Shown one piece after another: positions 45,214 to 54,116 of a DNA stretch of 64,000 bases. The stretch's first letter is position 1, and every line of letters begins with the position of its first letter. Under the pieces are notes generated by a model. The model was not told the origin of the DNA, did not search any database, and saw nothing but the letters and a program-made list of their open reading frames with translations. Where the stretch lies: positions 62,001 through 126,000 of the forward strand of contig MUZD01000006.1 of the NCBI GenBank assembly GCA_002155105.1, written 5' to 3'. The stretch is from Sedimentibacter sp. SX930. GTDB taxonomy: Bacteria > Bacillota > Bacilli > Lactobacillales > Aerococcaceae. The position numbers were made by a program, and so were the translations under genes.

Positions 45214-45217
45214 CGGC

Positions 45218-46228
45218 TCAGAAGTCTCCTATATTCAAAATTTCCTGCGGGATATACTCTTCCCTCTCCAAGATGTCCATTATCGCTTTCCGGTATTCCT
45301 CATTGAATTCCCGTAAAAATAGTTCTGAAATATTTCGGTTCTGCCCAGCTTTTGTTTTGGGTAAGGGGATGTCCATCTTCAAATATTTATCAATCATCGC
45401 AGTATAACCCTCAATAAACGGCTTGAGGGTATGTTCGCCAGCGAATTCCCTTGTCAGCAATTCATAAATGATGATTCCTTCATAATCCAGGTCGCCGAAA
45501 TACAGGATGGTATTGTTGGCATCCGCTACATACGGTTCAACGCAAATGTCAAAGTCCCCGAAGCTCTTGTAAATGTTTTTGCCGCCGCCATATACCAATG
45601 TTGAGATATCCGTTTTTAATATAGCTTTGCTCCCCGCCAAAAGATGTTTCCGCATACTGTAAAAGGTATCCTTATTTTCCAGTATCAGTACCTTCTGAGG
45701 CGTCTGCTTGCTGTTGGAATAGTAAGCAAGTGGAGTTGCCGTGGCATAATAGTTCAGGAATTCTTCTGATATCCCAAGATTTTTCAAAATCCTAGTACCG
45801 CCATCTTTGCTGAGAAATTTTTCCCTTCCCCATATTTCAAAACTGCGCTCGTTGATGGATATTCTGTTCTTCAATTTGTCGCCATGGCGCAAAAAATAGG
45901 CGTTCAGTTTCAATACATCAGCCCGATCGGCTTTGTACATGTTGATATTTCTTAAATAGTAGCTAGTATCCAGTTTCAAATCCATCGTATACAATAACTC
46001 ATTAATCAACACAGCATTGTCTTCTACAATCGGCATCACCCGATAGGCAGTCCGCAATGCAGGGCTTTTGCCGTTCGACTTGCTGCTCTTCACGACTGCA
46101 ATTATCCCATCATTAATAAGTTCGTTGATTGTATTGTATAACTTTTTGTAATCTTCCATTGCGTAAAACTTTTCTATTTCAGATAAAGTTATTTTCTTCT
46201 TCCCTAAAATTCTGATGTCCTTTTTCAT
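45218..46228 (-). CDS. jetD: Wadjet TOPRIM nuclease JetD
   Basis: A 336-aa protein in the position of JetD, the topoisomerase-VI-A-like nuclease that cuts plasmids after loop extrusion. An N-terminal winged helix (ITLSEIEKFYAMEDYKKLYNTINELINDGIIAVV split over residues 13-46) is followed by a C-terminal TOPRIM domain (DUF2220 type). The acidic residues Glu184 (VLILENKDTF) and Asp246/Asp248 (LYFGDLDYEG) are in place, so the catalytic site appears intact. It is the first gene of the operon. The start follows GGGGGATTTCATT. Confidence 0.9.
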   Translation of the reverse strand: MKKDIRILGKKKITLSEIEKFYAMEDYKKLYNTINELINDGIIAVVKSSKSNGKSPALRTAYRVMPIVEDNAVLINELLYTMDLKLDTSYYLRNINMYKADRADVLKLNAYFLRHGDKLKNRISINERSFEIWGREKFLSKDGGTRILKNLGISEEFLNYYATATPLAYYSNSKQTPQKVLILENKDTFYSMRKHLLAGSKAILKTDISTLVYGGGKNIYKSFGDFDICVEPYVADANNTILYFGDLDYEGIIIYELLTREFAGEHTLKPFIEGYTAMIDKYLKMDIPLPKTKAGQNRNISELFLREFNEEYRKAIMDILEREEYIPQEILNIGDF

Positions 46229-46289
46229 AATGAAATCCCCCGGAATTGGTTGTGAAAAACCCTCATAAAATGGATAGCTCTTTTAAATT

Positions 46290-46301
46290 ACAATATATTG
46301 T
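46290..46301. promoter_or_regulatory. Palindrome upstream of the Wadjet operon
   Basis: ACAATATATTGT is a perfect 12-bp palindrome 62 bases before jetD in an AT-rich region. It could be an operator. The 378-bp spacer 46229-46606 otherwise holds only the FNR-type promoter on its right side. Confidence 0.4.
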
Positions 46302-46531
46302 CAGTTTCTTATTCTATCATACCCTACCTTGCTATAATTTTTCTCGAAAAACTTGAATTACCCTTAGCATAATCAACAAATAACAAGTAGCAGCATTAAA
46401 ATTTGATAAATCAACATTGTTGCCTGTTGTCCCGTATCGTCTGGTGGCAGCAAAAACACGCCTCTTGCTCTACAACTGATTTGTACTGTTTCAGAATGAC
46501 TTAATCAAAAGAAGCCGTTCCACTCTTTTTC

Positions 46532-46573
46532 TTGACACAGATCAAGTATCTTTTGGCGGATCAGCATTATAAT
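46532..46573 (+). promoter_or_regulatory. FNR/CRP-type class II promoter
   Basis: TTGAC-ACAG-ATCAA (46532-46545) matches the FNR consensus TTGAT-N4-ATCAA at nine of ten positions. A perfect TATAAT lies at 46568-46573. With a start site about seven bases later, the box is centred at -41.5, the class II activation position. Confidence 0.75.
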
Positions 46574-46606
46574 GAAAGCATCAGAACTCAGAAAGAAGGT
46601 TTTCAG

Positions 46607-46909
46607 ATGTCCAATCATTCCACATTCAACGAAGTGAAGGAAGCCCTCTTTCCAACCTTGGCGCAATATGTGCCGATCGTCGCACGCGTCCATGGGAAGA
46701 ATCACCCGGAATTCCATGAGGTGCATAAGCTTGTGGATGCAATCATGGAGAAGGCAAACGCAGCCGGCACAGAAAGACCGGACTTGAATGCAGAATTCAT
46801 CCAATTGCGCGCGATTTCAAATGACTACACGGTCCCGGACGATGTCTGCGAAAGTTACGAAGCAGTCTATAATATGTTAGCCGAAGTGGATGCAGCTTAC
46901 CAAAACTAA
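46607..46909 (+). CDS. Small RIC/hemerythrin-like protein
   Basis: A 100-aa soluble protein. VARVHGKNHPEFHEVHKLVDAIMEK near residue 25 carries four histidines, and DYTVPDDVCESYEAVYNMLAEVDA at the end resembles part of the RIC/ScdA/YtfE hemerythrin-like domain. Those proteins repair iron-sulfur clusters after nitric oxide or oxidative damage. It is shorter than full RIC proteins (about 220 aa) and lacks the N-terminal ScdA cysteines. ATG at 46607 follows AGAAGGTTTTCAG. The FNR-type promoter fits control by oxygen or NO. Confidence 0.65.
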   Translation: MSNHSTFNEVKEALFPTLAQYVPIVARVHGKNHPEFHEVHKLVDAIMEKANAAGTERPDLNAEFIQLRAISNDYTVPDDVCESYEAVYNMLAEVDAAYQN

Positions 46910-46998
46910 AGCGATCTAAACAATGCTAGAATCATTACCATAGTTTGTTGCTTCCTCATACAATCAGTAAAAGTTCAAATATCCGTATATTTATTTAA

Positions 46999-47037
46999 CA
47001 AGACAGCTTAGGAGCATATCCTAAGCTGTCTTGTTTG
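46999..47037 (+). terminator. Terminator after RIC-like gene
   Basis: CAAGACAGCTTAGGA pairs with TCCTAAGCTGTCTTG across a 5-nt loop, then TTTG. Confidence 0.8.
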
Positions 47038-47143
47038 TGTTAAAATATTGTTAGTTAATCAATCCGAAAATGATGCTTACTTATCAAGTACATTTAATTA
47101 CAAGTGTGTTATCTATCAAAATACTGGAAACGAGGAGAATGGC

Positions 47144-47752
47144 ATGAAGAAAAAATTAATACAACCAGTGTTGTGGATTGTTTCTGTCATAATAGCTGCA
47201 ATAGTCATTCCTCTCTTTATTGACATCAATCCATTATTTGAAACCTCAACCGACAAATCCTCCGAAACGGCTCTACTGCGGGAGCACATGGTGGAAATGT
47301 CGGAGCTGACAACATTGAAGTATGAGTACAGTAATGTGATCGTCAGCCGTACAGACAAAAGTTTTTCTTTCTTTGACCTACCCGATTTCAAATATGCAGA
47401 AGCCATCCGGCTAATTGAATATTCTGGGTATCTGAAGGCTGGGACCGATCTGTCCAAAATGGAATTAAGCATTGATGAAGCATCCAAGAACGCATTGGTC
47501 ACGATTCCAGAAGCCCAAATACTTGATAATGTAGTGGAGACCGAGCAAATGACTGTCGAAGATGTTAAAGGAACTATTTTTTCTGACTACCCTACTCAAA
47601 TCATTATTGATGAAATCAACACACATAAAAAACAACTTGAGGAAGAAAAAATCAGCCAAGGCTTCTTGGAGGAAGCAAACGAGAAAGCAAAATCATTTTT
47701 CACCTCAGTTTTGGACTCCCATGGCTATAAAGCTGACATAAAATTTAAATGA
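47144..47752 (+). CDS. DUF4230 family membrane-anchored protein
   Basis: A 202-aa protein with one N-terminal membrane helix (residues about 7-27). The extracytoplasmic DUF4230 domain follows: LTTLKYEYSNVIV near 56, LIEYSGYLKAGTDLSKMELSID near 92, and ALVTIPEAQILDNVVETEQMTVED near 120. The function is unknown. ATG at 47144 follows AGGAGAATGGC. A terminator stands right behind it. Confidence 0.82.
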   Translation: MKKKLIQPVLWIVSVIIAAIVIPLFIDINPLFETSTDKSSETALLREHMVEMSELTTLKYEYSNVIVSRTDKSFSFFDLPDFKYAEAIRLIEYSGYLKAGTDLSKMELSIDEASKNALVTIPEAQILDNVVETEQMTVEDVKGTIFSDYPTQIIIDEINTHKKQLEEEKISQGFLEEANEKAKSFFTSVLDSHGYKADIKFK

Positions 47753-47772
47753 TTCAAGATTCGATATTGCAA

Positions 47773-47822
47773 AAATCAGATGAAAGCAACAGTCAAACGT
47801 TGCTTTCATCTGATTTCTTTTT
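47773..47822. terminator. Bidirectional terminator between convergent genes
   Basis: AAATCAGATGAAAGCAAC pairs with GTTGCTTTCATCTGATTT across a short loop, with T and A runs at the ends. Confidence 0.85.
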
Positions 47823-47893
47823 GCGCCAAAATGTCACTGATGTTTTGCCCAACTTTATGATAAATCCTGTTTTTCTCCCCATTAATTCAAAAA

Positions 47894-48961
47894 TCAGTTG
47901 GCAAAGGCGCTCAAACCTTCATAGCTGTCGTTGTGGATCACATCAGACTTCAAGTAATCGATGATTGATTCCGGAATTTCCACGCCTTGAGTTTTGTTCC
48001 GCTCATAGCGCTCGTTGGATCCTTGACCAGGGTAACGGACATTTGAAAAGCCCTCCGCTGGTTTGATGGCGTTCAATTCCTCCATCGTTTGGCTGATGTG
48101 CTGTCTGAAAGTATCGGCATCGCCGAAGCGGGCTGGATCGAGGATAATGTAAAGTTGTCCCAAGTTCCGGCCGGCATGCAGATCATTATACATGGAACTG
48201 ACGTGTTTTCCGAAAGGTAAGTTCATCAGGACACCCGAAAAGATGTCGACCATCATCATCAGTCCATAACCTTTAGGACCGGCGATGGGCATCAATCCCC
48301 TCACCGCATGCGGATCGGTTGTTGCTTTTCCATTTTCATCAACAGCCCAATCTGCTGGAATTTCACGGCCTTTTGAGCGCGCATCCAATATTTTTCCCCA
48401 GGCCTGCACGGTGGTCGCCATATCAAAAATCAGCGGCGTATCGGTTGCACTTGGCGCACCAAAACCGATTGGATTGGTCCCGTAGTAGACTTCTGCACCG
48501 CCAAAAGGCACTGCCATCGGGTCGGACTGCGTCATCGCTATGCCGGCTAAACCTGCTTCGGCGATTTTGCGCAAATAGTAGGATAAGGTACCCGTATGCC
48601 CGCATCTCGACACGCCAACTACCGCCACACCGGATTCTTTCGCCATTTGGATGGCTGGTTCCAAGGCTAAATTCGCCACGTACTGTCCTTGTGCATTGTC
48701 CCCATGGAATACGCCGGAGCTTTCCCCGGTTTTTTCGAATCTGATTTCAGGCTCTAGAGTGATGCCGCCTTTATTGATGCGTTCTGAATAATACTCCACC
48801 CGGACGGCGCCGTGGGAATGGACACCGCATAAATCCGCATAAACCAAATGGTTCGCGGTCTCGGCAGCTTGGACTTCCGGCAAACCCGCTGCTTGGAGTT
48901 TGTTTTTGATCAATACATGCAACTCATCCGGAGTCACTTTGATCAATTTTTCTTCCGACAT
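47894..48961 (-). CDS. allD: Ureidoglycolate dehydrogenase (AllD-like)
   Basis: A 355-aa member of the malate/L-sulfolactate dehydrogenase superfamily. As I recall E. coli AllD, many segments match almost exactly: GVHSHGAVRVEYYSERI near residue 46, QSDPMAVPFGGAEVYYGTNP near 146, TFDMATTVQAWGK-type near 180, AGPKGYGLMMMVDIFSGVL near 227, and SSMYNDLHAGRNLGQL near 255. AllD oxidises ureidoglycolate to oxalurate with NAD in allantoin breakdown. No other allantoin gene is adjacent. The start at 48961 follows AAAGGAGGAATCATTC. Confidence 0.9.
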   Translation of the reverse strand: MSEEKLIKVTPDELHVLIKNKLQAAGLPEVQAAETANHLVYADLCGVHSHGAVRVEYYSERINKGGITLEPEIRFEKTGESSGVFHGDNAQGQYVANLALEPAIQMAKESGVAVVGVSRCGHTGTLSYYLRKIAEAGLAGIAMTQSDPMAVPFGGAEVYYGTNPIGFGAPSATDTPLIFDMATTVQAWGKILDARSKGREIPADWAVDENGKATTDPHAVRGLMPIAGPKGYGLMMMVDIFSGVLMNLPFGKHVSSMYNDLHAGRNLGQLYIILDPARFGDADTFRQHISQTMEELNAIKPAEGFSNVRYPGQGSNERYERNKTQGVEIPESIIDYLKSDVIHNDSYEGLSAFAN

Positions 48962-49153
48962 GAATGATTCCTCCTTTAATTTTCACTAATGATATCTAGG
49001 CTTATATGTTGGTATTCACTAAATAATCTGCCCACGCCTCACCATAAAGCGCTACCATTTTATAAGATTACAATATCATAAGAAAAATCGGATAGATTTA
49101 GCTGAAGTGCACAAATTGCCTATGGTTGCTTGGACGTTATGAATGAATGGAAA

Positions 49154-49205
49154 AATGCGTGATCTGCATGTGCCCCTCAATCGGAGCCTATGCAGATCAC
49201 GCATT
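49154..49205 (-). terminator. Terminator overlapping the Rgg stop codon
   Basis: A perfect 16-bp stem AATGCGTGATCTGCAT / ATGCAGATCACGCATT with a 20-nt loop and T residues beyond it on the minus strand. The stop codon (49199-49197) lies inside the stem. Confidence 0.8.
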
Positions 49206-50054
49206 ATTATTTCTTACAGTTTCCAGTAAGCCCGCGCACTGTTTAGCCACGCGCTCCATATCCAGAAGCTTGAATGTCTGAATGATATCCGTCAGCTTTT
49301 GGGTATCCTCCTGTTGCTGCATGATGCCGATCAACTCCTTGAAGAAAAGCAACATGGCATGTTCATACATCCTGTTGTCCGATGTAGAAACAGTCTTTTC
49401 CAAATCATCATAGTAGAACAAGCTCTTCTCCAGATTATTTTTCTCCAGTTGCAACACCAGGATATTTGAAATGAGGGAGAATAGTTCGTTTTTATATCGT
49501 TTCATCTGATTGAACTCTGTCATCTTATCCTTAGCTCTAGCGTACACAGCATCCACTGCATCCTCCGGAAAGAAATCCAAGGCGTTGGTGAACAAGACCA
49601 ACTCATAATAATGCCATGTCTCACAATCGAAAAGGTAGTCTTTTATGACCGCCATCTCTTTGTGCGGGAAGGGTAGTTCGCTGAGATTACACTGCAGCAA
49701 GTGGATGATGCACGCATGGTGCAAATATTTAATCCGGAAAGTTTCATCAAAATGATTTCTGGACGCTTCCTCTAAAGCCGCCAACCTTGGTATATCCTTT
49801 GCGTAGTAGGCTTCTGAATAAGCGCTGATCATCATAGCATCCGTATTCGCTTTGTTTCCATCATACATGAAATGGAATTCCTCCAAAGACAGATTTAAAT
49901 TCTCAAGGATCTGAAGAAATTTCTCGGCAGTCGTATCACTCTTGCCCTTTTCAAACCGTGAAATGGCAGGTCTGCTCAATATACCTTTATAGACATCTTT
50001 CGATTTCAGATTCTTGTTCTTCCGAATGTCACCTAGTACTTCTCCGATGTGCAT
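49197..50054 (-). CDS. Rgg/MutR-family transcriptional regulator
   Basis: A 285-aa regulator. Residues about 1-65 form an XRE-type helix-turn-helix (GEVLGDIRKNKNLKSKDVYKG, then LSRPAISRFEKGKSDTTAEKFLQIL). The rest is an all-helical TPR-like domain typical of Rgg/GadR/MutR peptide-binding regulators. ATG at 50054 follows AGGTGGGGTGTTG; a GTG two codons earlier is possible. It is divergent from a two-gene ABC transporter. The shared spacer contains a palindrome-overlapped promoter also found at 9032-9078. Confidence 0.85.
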   Translation of the reverse strand: MHIGEVLGDIRKNKNLKSKDVYKGILSRPAISRFEKGKSDTTAEKFLQILENLNLSLEEFHFMYDGNKANTDAMMISAYSEAYYAKDIPRLAALEEASRNHFDETFRIKYLHHACIIHLLQCNLSELPFPHKEMAVIKDYLFDCETWHYYELVLFTNALDFFPEDAVDAVYARAKDKMTEFNQMKRYKNELFSLISNILVLQLEKNNLEKSLFYYDDLEKTVSTSDNRMYEHAMLLFFKELIGIMQQQEDTQKLTDIIQTFKLLDMERVAKQCAGLLETVRNNNA

Positions 50055-50080
50055 CAACACCCCACCTTTTTGTTCCGTAT

Positions 50081-50127
50081 TATTAACATTTTTGCTATTA
50101 ACAGTATAACTAGTTTACACTAAATAT
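50081..50127 (+). promoter_or_regulatory. Promoter with palindrome in the Rgg/ABC divergent region
   Basis: TTAACA (50083-50088) and TATAAC (50105-50110) with a 16-bp spacer. The palindrome-like AGTATAACTAGTTTACACT is at 50103-50121. The block matches 9032-9078 at 41 of 47 bases. Its near-symmetry would also allow the divergent rgg promoter to overlap. Confidence 0.6.
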
Positions 50128-50229
50128 GTACACAGAAAAATTAAGAAGACATTTCATGGAATAATTATCCAGTCGGGAAAATTATTTCTAAAACGCGAAA
50201 AAAAAATCTCAGAATAAAGGTGGCTCGTA

Positions 50230-50922
50230 ATGATAGATTTCATGAATTTAAAAATTACATTCGGGAAAAAAATAATTGTGAAAGAAATGAATGAACAATT
50301 CTCTGAAAATAAAATAATCGGTCTCGTTGCACCCAATGGGACGGGGAAAACAACGTTGCTAAGAACGTTGGCAGGAATAAAGAAACCTGCTGATGGCTAC
50401 GTGAAAATCAATGGACTGGATTTTTACAGCGAACGCGAAGAATATCTCAAACAAATTTTCTTTTTGGAAAACAGTGACCAGTTATATGCAAATCTGACCG
50501 CTCAAGATCATTTTAACTTTACAAAATGCGCTTGGCATTCTTCTGTAGATCCCAATGCTATCATTCGTATGTTAAAAATGGATAGCTATAAAAACATCCC
50601 GATACGGAAGCTTTCACTGGGTATGAAACAGCATGTTCTCATAGGCATGTATGCGATTAGTGATGCACCGATTCTTTTGCTGGATGAACCAATGAACGGA
50701 CTTGACCCGACTAGTCTAAGAATAGTAAACAATTTGCTGCGCTCCCTAAAAGAAAACGGCAAAACCATTATTTTTTCCTCACATGATCTGACAAATGTTC
50801 ATACAATTTGTGATGAAGTCCTGTTCCTGCATGCGCAAAAGGTCATTATAGTTGGGAACACTCTGGACATACAACAAAGCTATGATGAACTGTATCTTTC
50901 GGAGGACGTGATTCTGCCATGA
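50230..50922 (+). CDS. ABC transporter ATP-binding protein
   Basis: A 230-aa ATPase. Walker A is APNGTGKTT near residue 38, the signature is LSLGMKQHVLIGMY near 130, and Walker B is ILLLDEPMNGLDPTS near 153. FSSHDLTNVHTICDEVLFL follows. The short form and the GMKQ signature fit two-component exporters for bacteriocin immunity or peptide export. ATG at 50230 follows AAGGTGGCTCGTA. The stop overlaps the permease start (ATGA). Confidence 0.9.
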   Translation: MIDFMNLKITFGKKIIVKEMNEQFSENKIIGLVAPNGTGKTTLLRTLAGIKKPADGYVKINGLDFYSEREEYLKQIFFLENSDQLYANLTAQDHFNFTKCAWHSSVDPNAIIRMLKMDSYKNIPIRKLSLGMKQHVLIGMYAISDAPILLLDEPMNGLDPTSLRIVNNLLRSLKENGKTIIFSSHDLTNVHTICDEVLFLHAQKVIIVGNTLDIQQSYDELYLSEDVILP

Positions 50923-52055
50923 AAACAATACTTTTCGAATGCAAAAAAATTTTTTCTGATAAAGCAAATTATTTCGGTTTCATCTTATTGACCTTCATTT
51001 TCACCATCCCGCTTTTTTTGTTTACCACAGCTCAAGAAAACCGATATGAGAATGAGTTGCAATACTTGCGAGCTAATTTGGAATACGGTGAACAAGCACA
51101 AAAACAAATGGAATCAGAGCCTGCTGCAGCGCATATCTTACCTGATACCATTGAGCGCAATGAACTGTTGAGCGCTTATATTGACGCTCTCATTTCAGGA
51201 ACCGATGAAGAAAGGATCAAGGCTGAATACGCGTACGAAAAAAAGCTGCTCCAAAACATGGAGTCGGGAATCCTAAACGGACTCTCTATCATTGAACAGC
51301 AGAAGGCAGTCCTGGTTCTTGAAAATTTAGTGAAAAACGATATAACCAAAGTAGATGACAGCTTTCAGGCTTCTGCTCCCGCATTAAATTACGTCGCACG
51401 TATTTTTAGCGGCACTGTTTCCAGTTCTTTGATTTTCTCAATTTGCGCGCTTTTGTTCGCAAATATCTATTCCTTTGAGAAAAGAAGAAATCACATCAAT
51501 TTCTTTAATGTTGTCCCCAGCAGTTTAGGGAGTAGTTTCCTAGCCAAAGTTTCAACAGCTACTGCATTCGTCACGTTATCGTTGGTAACTCCACTGATTA
51601 TCGCCTTTTCGATCAGTGCTTCTCAGAACGGGATAGGAGATTTCCGCTACCCCATTGCTTATTCCCAAAATGGCGTCGACGTTTCTTTCATGTCAGTAAC
51701 CGCATTCGACAGCAGATCCTTGCTGTTATTCTTGTTGTTTATCCTTTTCCTGTCGTCCCTCAGCTTCTTTATCTCCCTATTCACGGGGAGTCTGCTCATT
51801 AATGCAGGTATTCTATTGTCGTCCATTCTGCTGGTTGAGTCTCCTTTACTTCAGAGTGATTCTATAATAAATGTTGTTCACCTGCTCCCGTTCTCGTATG
51901 CAGATCCCTATAAAGTGCTGATCTTCAGCGATTACAATAGTCCGATAATCAATCCTTCCTTGAACTTTCAGAACGGTGTAATCTGCCTTCTCATTTCCTC
52001 ACTGCTATTCTTTAGCGTATCCTTTGTGATCATTGTGAGACGAAAAAAGTTTTGA
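50919..52055 (+). CDS. ABC transporter permease
   Basis: A 378-aa membrane protein. One N-terminal helix (about 20-38) is followed by an extracytoplasmic segment of about 130 residues rich in Glu and Ala. Five further helices follow from about 165 onward (SLIFSICALLFANIYSFEKRR, ATAFVTLSLVTPLIIAFSI, LLLFLLFILFLSSLSFFISLF and others), the ABC-2 permease layout. It is coupled to the ATPase by an ATGA overlap. Likely an exporter of a peptide or lipid under Rgg control; substrate unknown. Confidence 0.85.
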   Translation: MKTILFECKKIFSDKANYFGFILLTFIFTIPLFLFTTAQENRYENELQYLRANLEYGEQAQKQMESEPAAAHILPDTIERNELLSAYIDALISGTDEERIKAEYAYEKKLLQNMESGILNGLSIIEQQKAVLVLENLVKNDITKVDDSFQASAPALNYVARIFSGTVSSSLIFSICALLFANIYSFEKRRNHINFFNVVPSSLGSSFLAKVSTATAFVTLSLVTPLIIAFSISASQNGIGDFRYPIAYSQNGVDVSFMSVTAFDSRSLLLFLLFILFLSSLSFFISLFTGSLLINAGILLSSILLVESPLLQSDSIINVVHLLPFSYADPYKVLIFSDYNSPIINPSLNFQNGVICLLISSLLFFSVSFVIIVRRKKF

Positions 52056-52160
52056 GGACTGAATTACACGAAAATACCCCAAATCGGAATCATATTCGGT
52101 ATAATACAGGAGTACACGGCAGGCAACAATGCCCAGAAACCGATAGTTAAGGGAGATAAA

Positions 52161-52901
52161 ATGAGAAACATAAAAATGACGATCGAGTATGATGGCGGAA
52201 GATACCTAGGCTGGCAAAGGCTCGGGGATTCGGACAAAACCATTCAAGGCAAAATAGAGAACATCCTGTCGGCAATGACGGGGGCGGAGATTGAAATCAT
52301 CGGCTCAGGCCGGACAGATGCCGGCACCCACGCACGGGGACAAGTAGCTAATTTCAAGACGACATCCAAAATGGATTTAACAGCGATGCAGAACCATCTG
52401 ATCCGTTATCTTCCGCGTGACATTGTCGTCAAAGAGCTGGAAGAAGTTCCGGAAAGGTTCCATGCCCGCTATCACGCAGCCGGAAAGACATACAGCTATC
52501 ATGTCTGGAATAATGTCGTGCCTTCCGCATTTGAGCGCCATTACAGCTACCATTACCCTGGCCAGCTTGATGTCGATAGAATGAACGAGGCTTGCCAAAA
52601 GCTTGTCGGGAAGCATGATTTCCTCGGGTTCTCTTCACTTAAGAAATCGAAAAAATCGACGGTCCGGATCATCAATGACATCACGATCCAGCAGGAAGGC
52701 AATCTGCTGCACTTTTCGTTCACAGGGGAAGGCTTCCTCTACAACATGGTCCGGATCATGATGGGGACGATCCTGGAAATTGGGGCCGGGACGATGGAAC
52801 CGGAATATATCGACGCAATCTTTAAGAGCGGGATCCGCAGCGAGGCCGGGATGACGGTGCCTTCTCACGGACTGTTCCTGGATGAAGTTTATTACGATTG
52901 A
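52161..52901 (+). CDS. truA: tRNA pseudouridine(38-40) synthase
   Basis: A 246-aa TruA. It forms pseudouridine at positions 38-40 of the tRNA anticodon arm. Seen: MTIEYDGGRYLGWQRLGDSDKTIQG near the N-terminus, GSGRTDAGTHARGQVANF near residue 51 with the catalytic Asp of GRTDAG, and HDFLGFSS near 150. EGFLYNMVRIMMGTILEIG near 195 completes the pattern. ATG at 52161 follows AAGGGAGATAAA. Confidence 0.95.
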   Translation: MRNIKMTIEYDGGRYLGWQRLGDSDKTIQGKIENILSAMTGAEIEIIGSGRTDAGTHARGQVANFKTTSKMDLTAMQNHLIRYLPRDIVVKELEEVPERFHARYHAAGKTYSYHVWNNVVPSAFERHYSYHYPGQLDVDRMNEACQKLVGKHDFLGFSSLKKSKKSTVRIINDITIQQEGNLLHFSFTGEGFLYNMVRIMMGTILEIGAGTMEPEYIDAIFKSGIRSEAGMTVPSHGLFLDEVYYD

Positions 52902-52920
52902 CAGTAGGCGCAAAATATAA

Positions 52921-52971
52921 AAAAATAGACGAATACGCTGCGGTTTTTCGCAAGTATTCGGCTATTTTTCA
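52921..52971 (+). terminator. Terminator after truA
   Basis: AAAAATAG-GAATAC pairs with GTATTC-CTATTTTT around a GC-containing loop. Confidence 0.8.
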
Positions 52972-53057
52972 TTGACTGCAACAAACACTGCTCTTATCTT
53001 TTGTCTTGTGAAATATTTAATAAGTAATAAAAAAATTTGGATTAAGGAAGTGTCCAC

Positions 53058-53765
53058 ATGCGTATTAATAAATTTATAAGTGAAGCAGGCCAAGCCTCCA
53101 GACGAGGCGCTGACAAGCTGATTACTGAGGGGCGCGTAACGATCAATGGAAAGCGGGCAACGATCGGCAGCCAAGTCGAGCCGGGAGATGATGTTCGCGT
53201 AAACGGTAACCAGCTTTTCGTAGCCCGTAACAATGTCTACATTGCCTTGAACAAACCGGTTGGCATCACGAGCACGACCGAAAAAGGCGTCAAAGGGAAT
53301 ATTGTCGATTTGGTCAACCATCCCTTCCGTGTTTTCCATATCGGACGCCTCGATAAAGATTCCGAGGGCTTGATCCTGCTCACGAATGACGGCGATATCG
53401 TCAATGAAATCTTGCGTTCTGAGAACCAGCATGAGAAGGAATACATTGTTTCCGTAGACCGCCCGATCACTCCTGAATTCTTGAAGCAGATGTCAGAAGG
53501 GGTCAAAATATTGGATACAGTCACCCTGCCTTGCAAAGTGGAACAGCTATCAAAATATGATTTTAAAATCATATTGACCCAAGGACTCAACCGTCAAATC
53601 CGCCGCATGTGCGAGGAATTGGGATACAACGTCTACCGATTGCAAAGAATCCGCATCATGAATATCCAGTTGGATAATCTTCCAGTGGGACAATGGCGCT
53701 ACCTATCCAAGAAGGAGAAAACTCAGTTATTCAATGAGTTAAACTATGAGCCTAAAGAATGGTAA
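53058..53765 (+). CDS. rluF: 23S rRNA pseudouridine synthase (RluF-type)
   Basis: A 235-aa RsuA/RluB-family synthase. An S4 RNA-binding domain covers residues 1-60 ([20 protein letters not shown]). The catalytic motif [19 protein letters not shown] near 93 holds the active Asp. [17 protein letters not shown] and [31 protein letters not shown] match the RluF subgroup, which modifies U2604 of 23S rRNA. ATG at 53058 follows AAGGAAGTGTCCAC. Confidence 0.92.
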   Translation: MRINKFISEAGQASRRGADKLITEGRVTINGKRATIGSQVEPGDDVRVNGNQLFVARNNVYIALNKPVGITSTTEKGVKGNIVDLVNHPFRVFHIGRLDKDSEGLILLTNDGDIVNEILRSENQHEKEYIVSVDRPITPEFLKQMSEGVKILDTVTLPCKVEQLSKYDFKIILTQGLNRQIRRMCEELGYNVYRLQRIRIMNIQLDNLPVGQWRYLSKKEKTQLFNELNYEPKEW

Positions 53766-53855
53766 CACTGGAGAGTCAGAGTGGCCTCTGCCACGAAAAT
53801 GGGATCCGGGACGCTGGACTCGAAATTTATTGTGATTGACGAGAACAGAAACCTG

Positions 53856-53903
53856 AATAGCCTGATGTCATGCGAGGTTTTCGCTGGCATCAGGCTATTT
53901 TTT
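53856..53903 (+). terminator. Terminator after rluF
   Basis: AATAGCCTGATG pairs with CATCAGGCTATT around a longer loop, followed by a T6 run. Confidence 0.85.
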
Positions 53904-54116
53904 ATTTTCCGGCAGAGATCTGTGCAGGTTCACTTGTAAAGGATTCCCTCTTTTGTATGTATTGTGTGGGAACTACATTTTACCAAAGAGAGGTGTCTTT
54001 TTGCGTGTATTTTGAATATCAACAAATAATTTACGCGATTACAAGACCTTTTTTAGAATGTTGGTTGACACCTCATTTCCCTAGTGATTATCACTACAAC
54101 GTAATGTAATTGTCCG

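Noticed and set aside
53796-53840. Duplicate of the truA 3' end
   Set aside because: Only a short stretch (TTTATT...GATTGAC) agrees. The similarity is too weak to claim a duplication.
53870-54109. Possible 79-aa gene
   Set aside because: It begins inside the rluF terminator and has no ribosome site.
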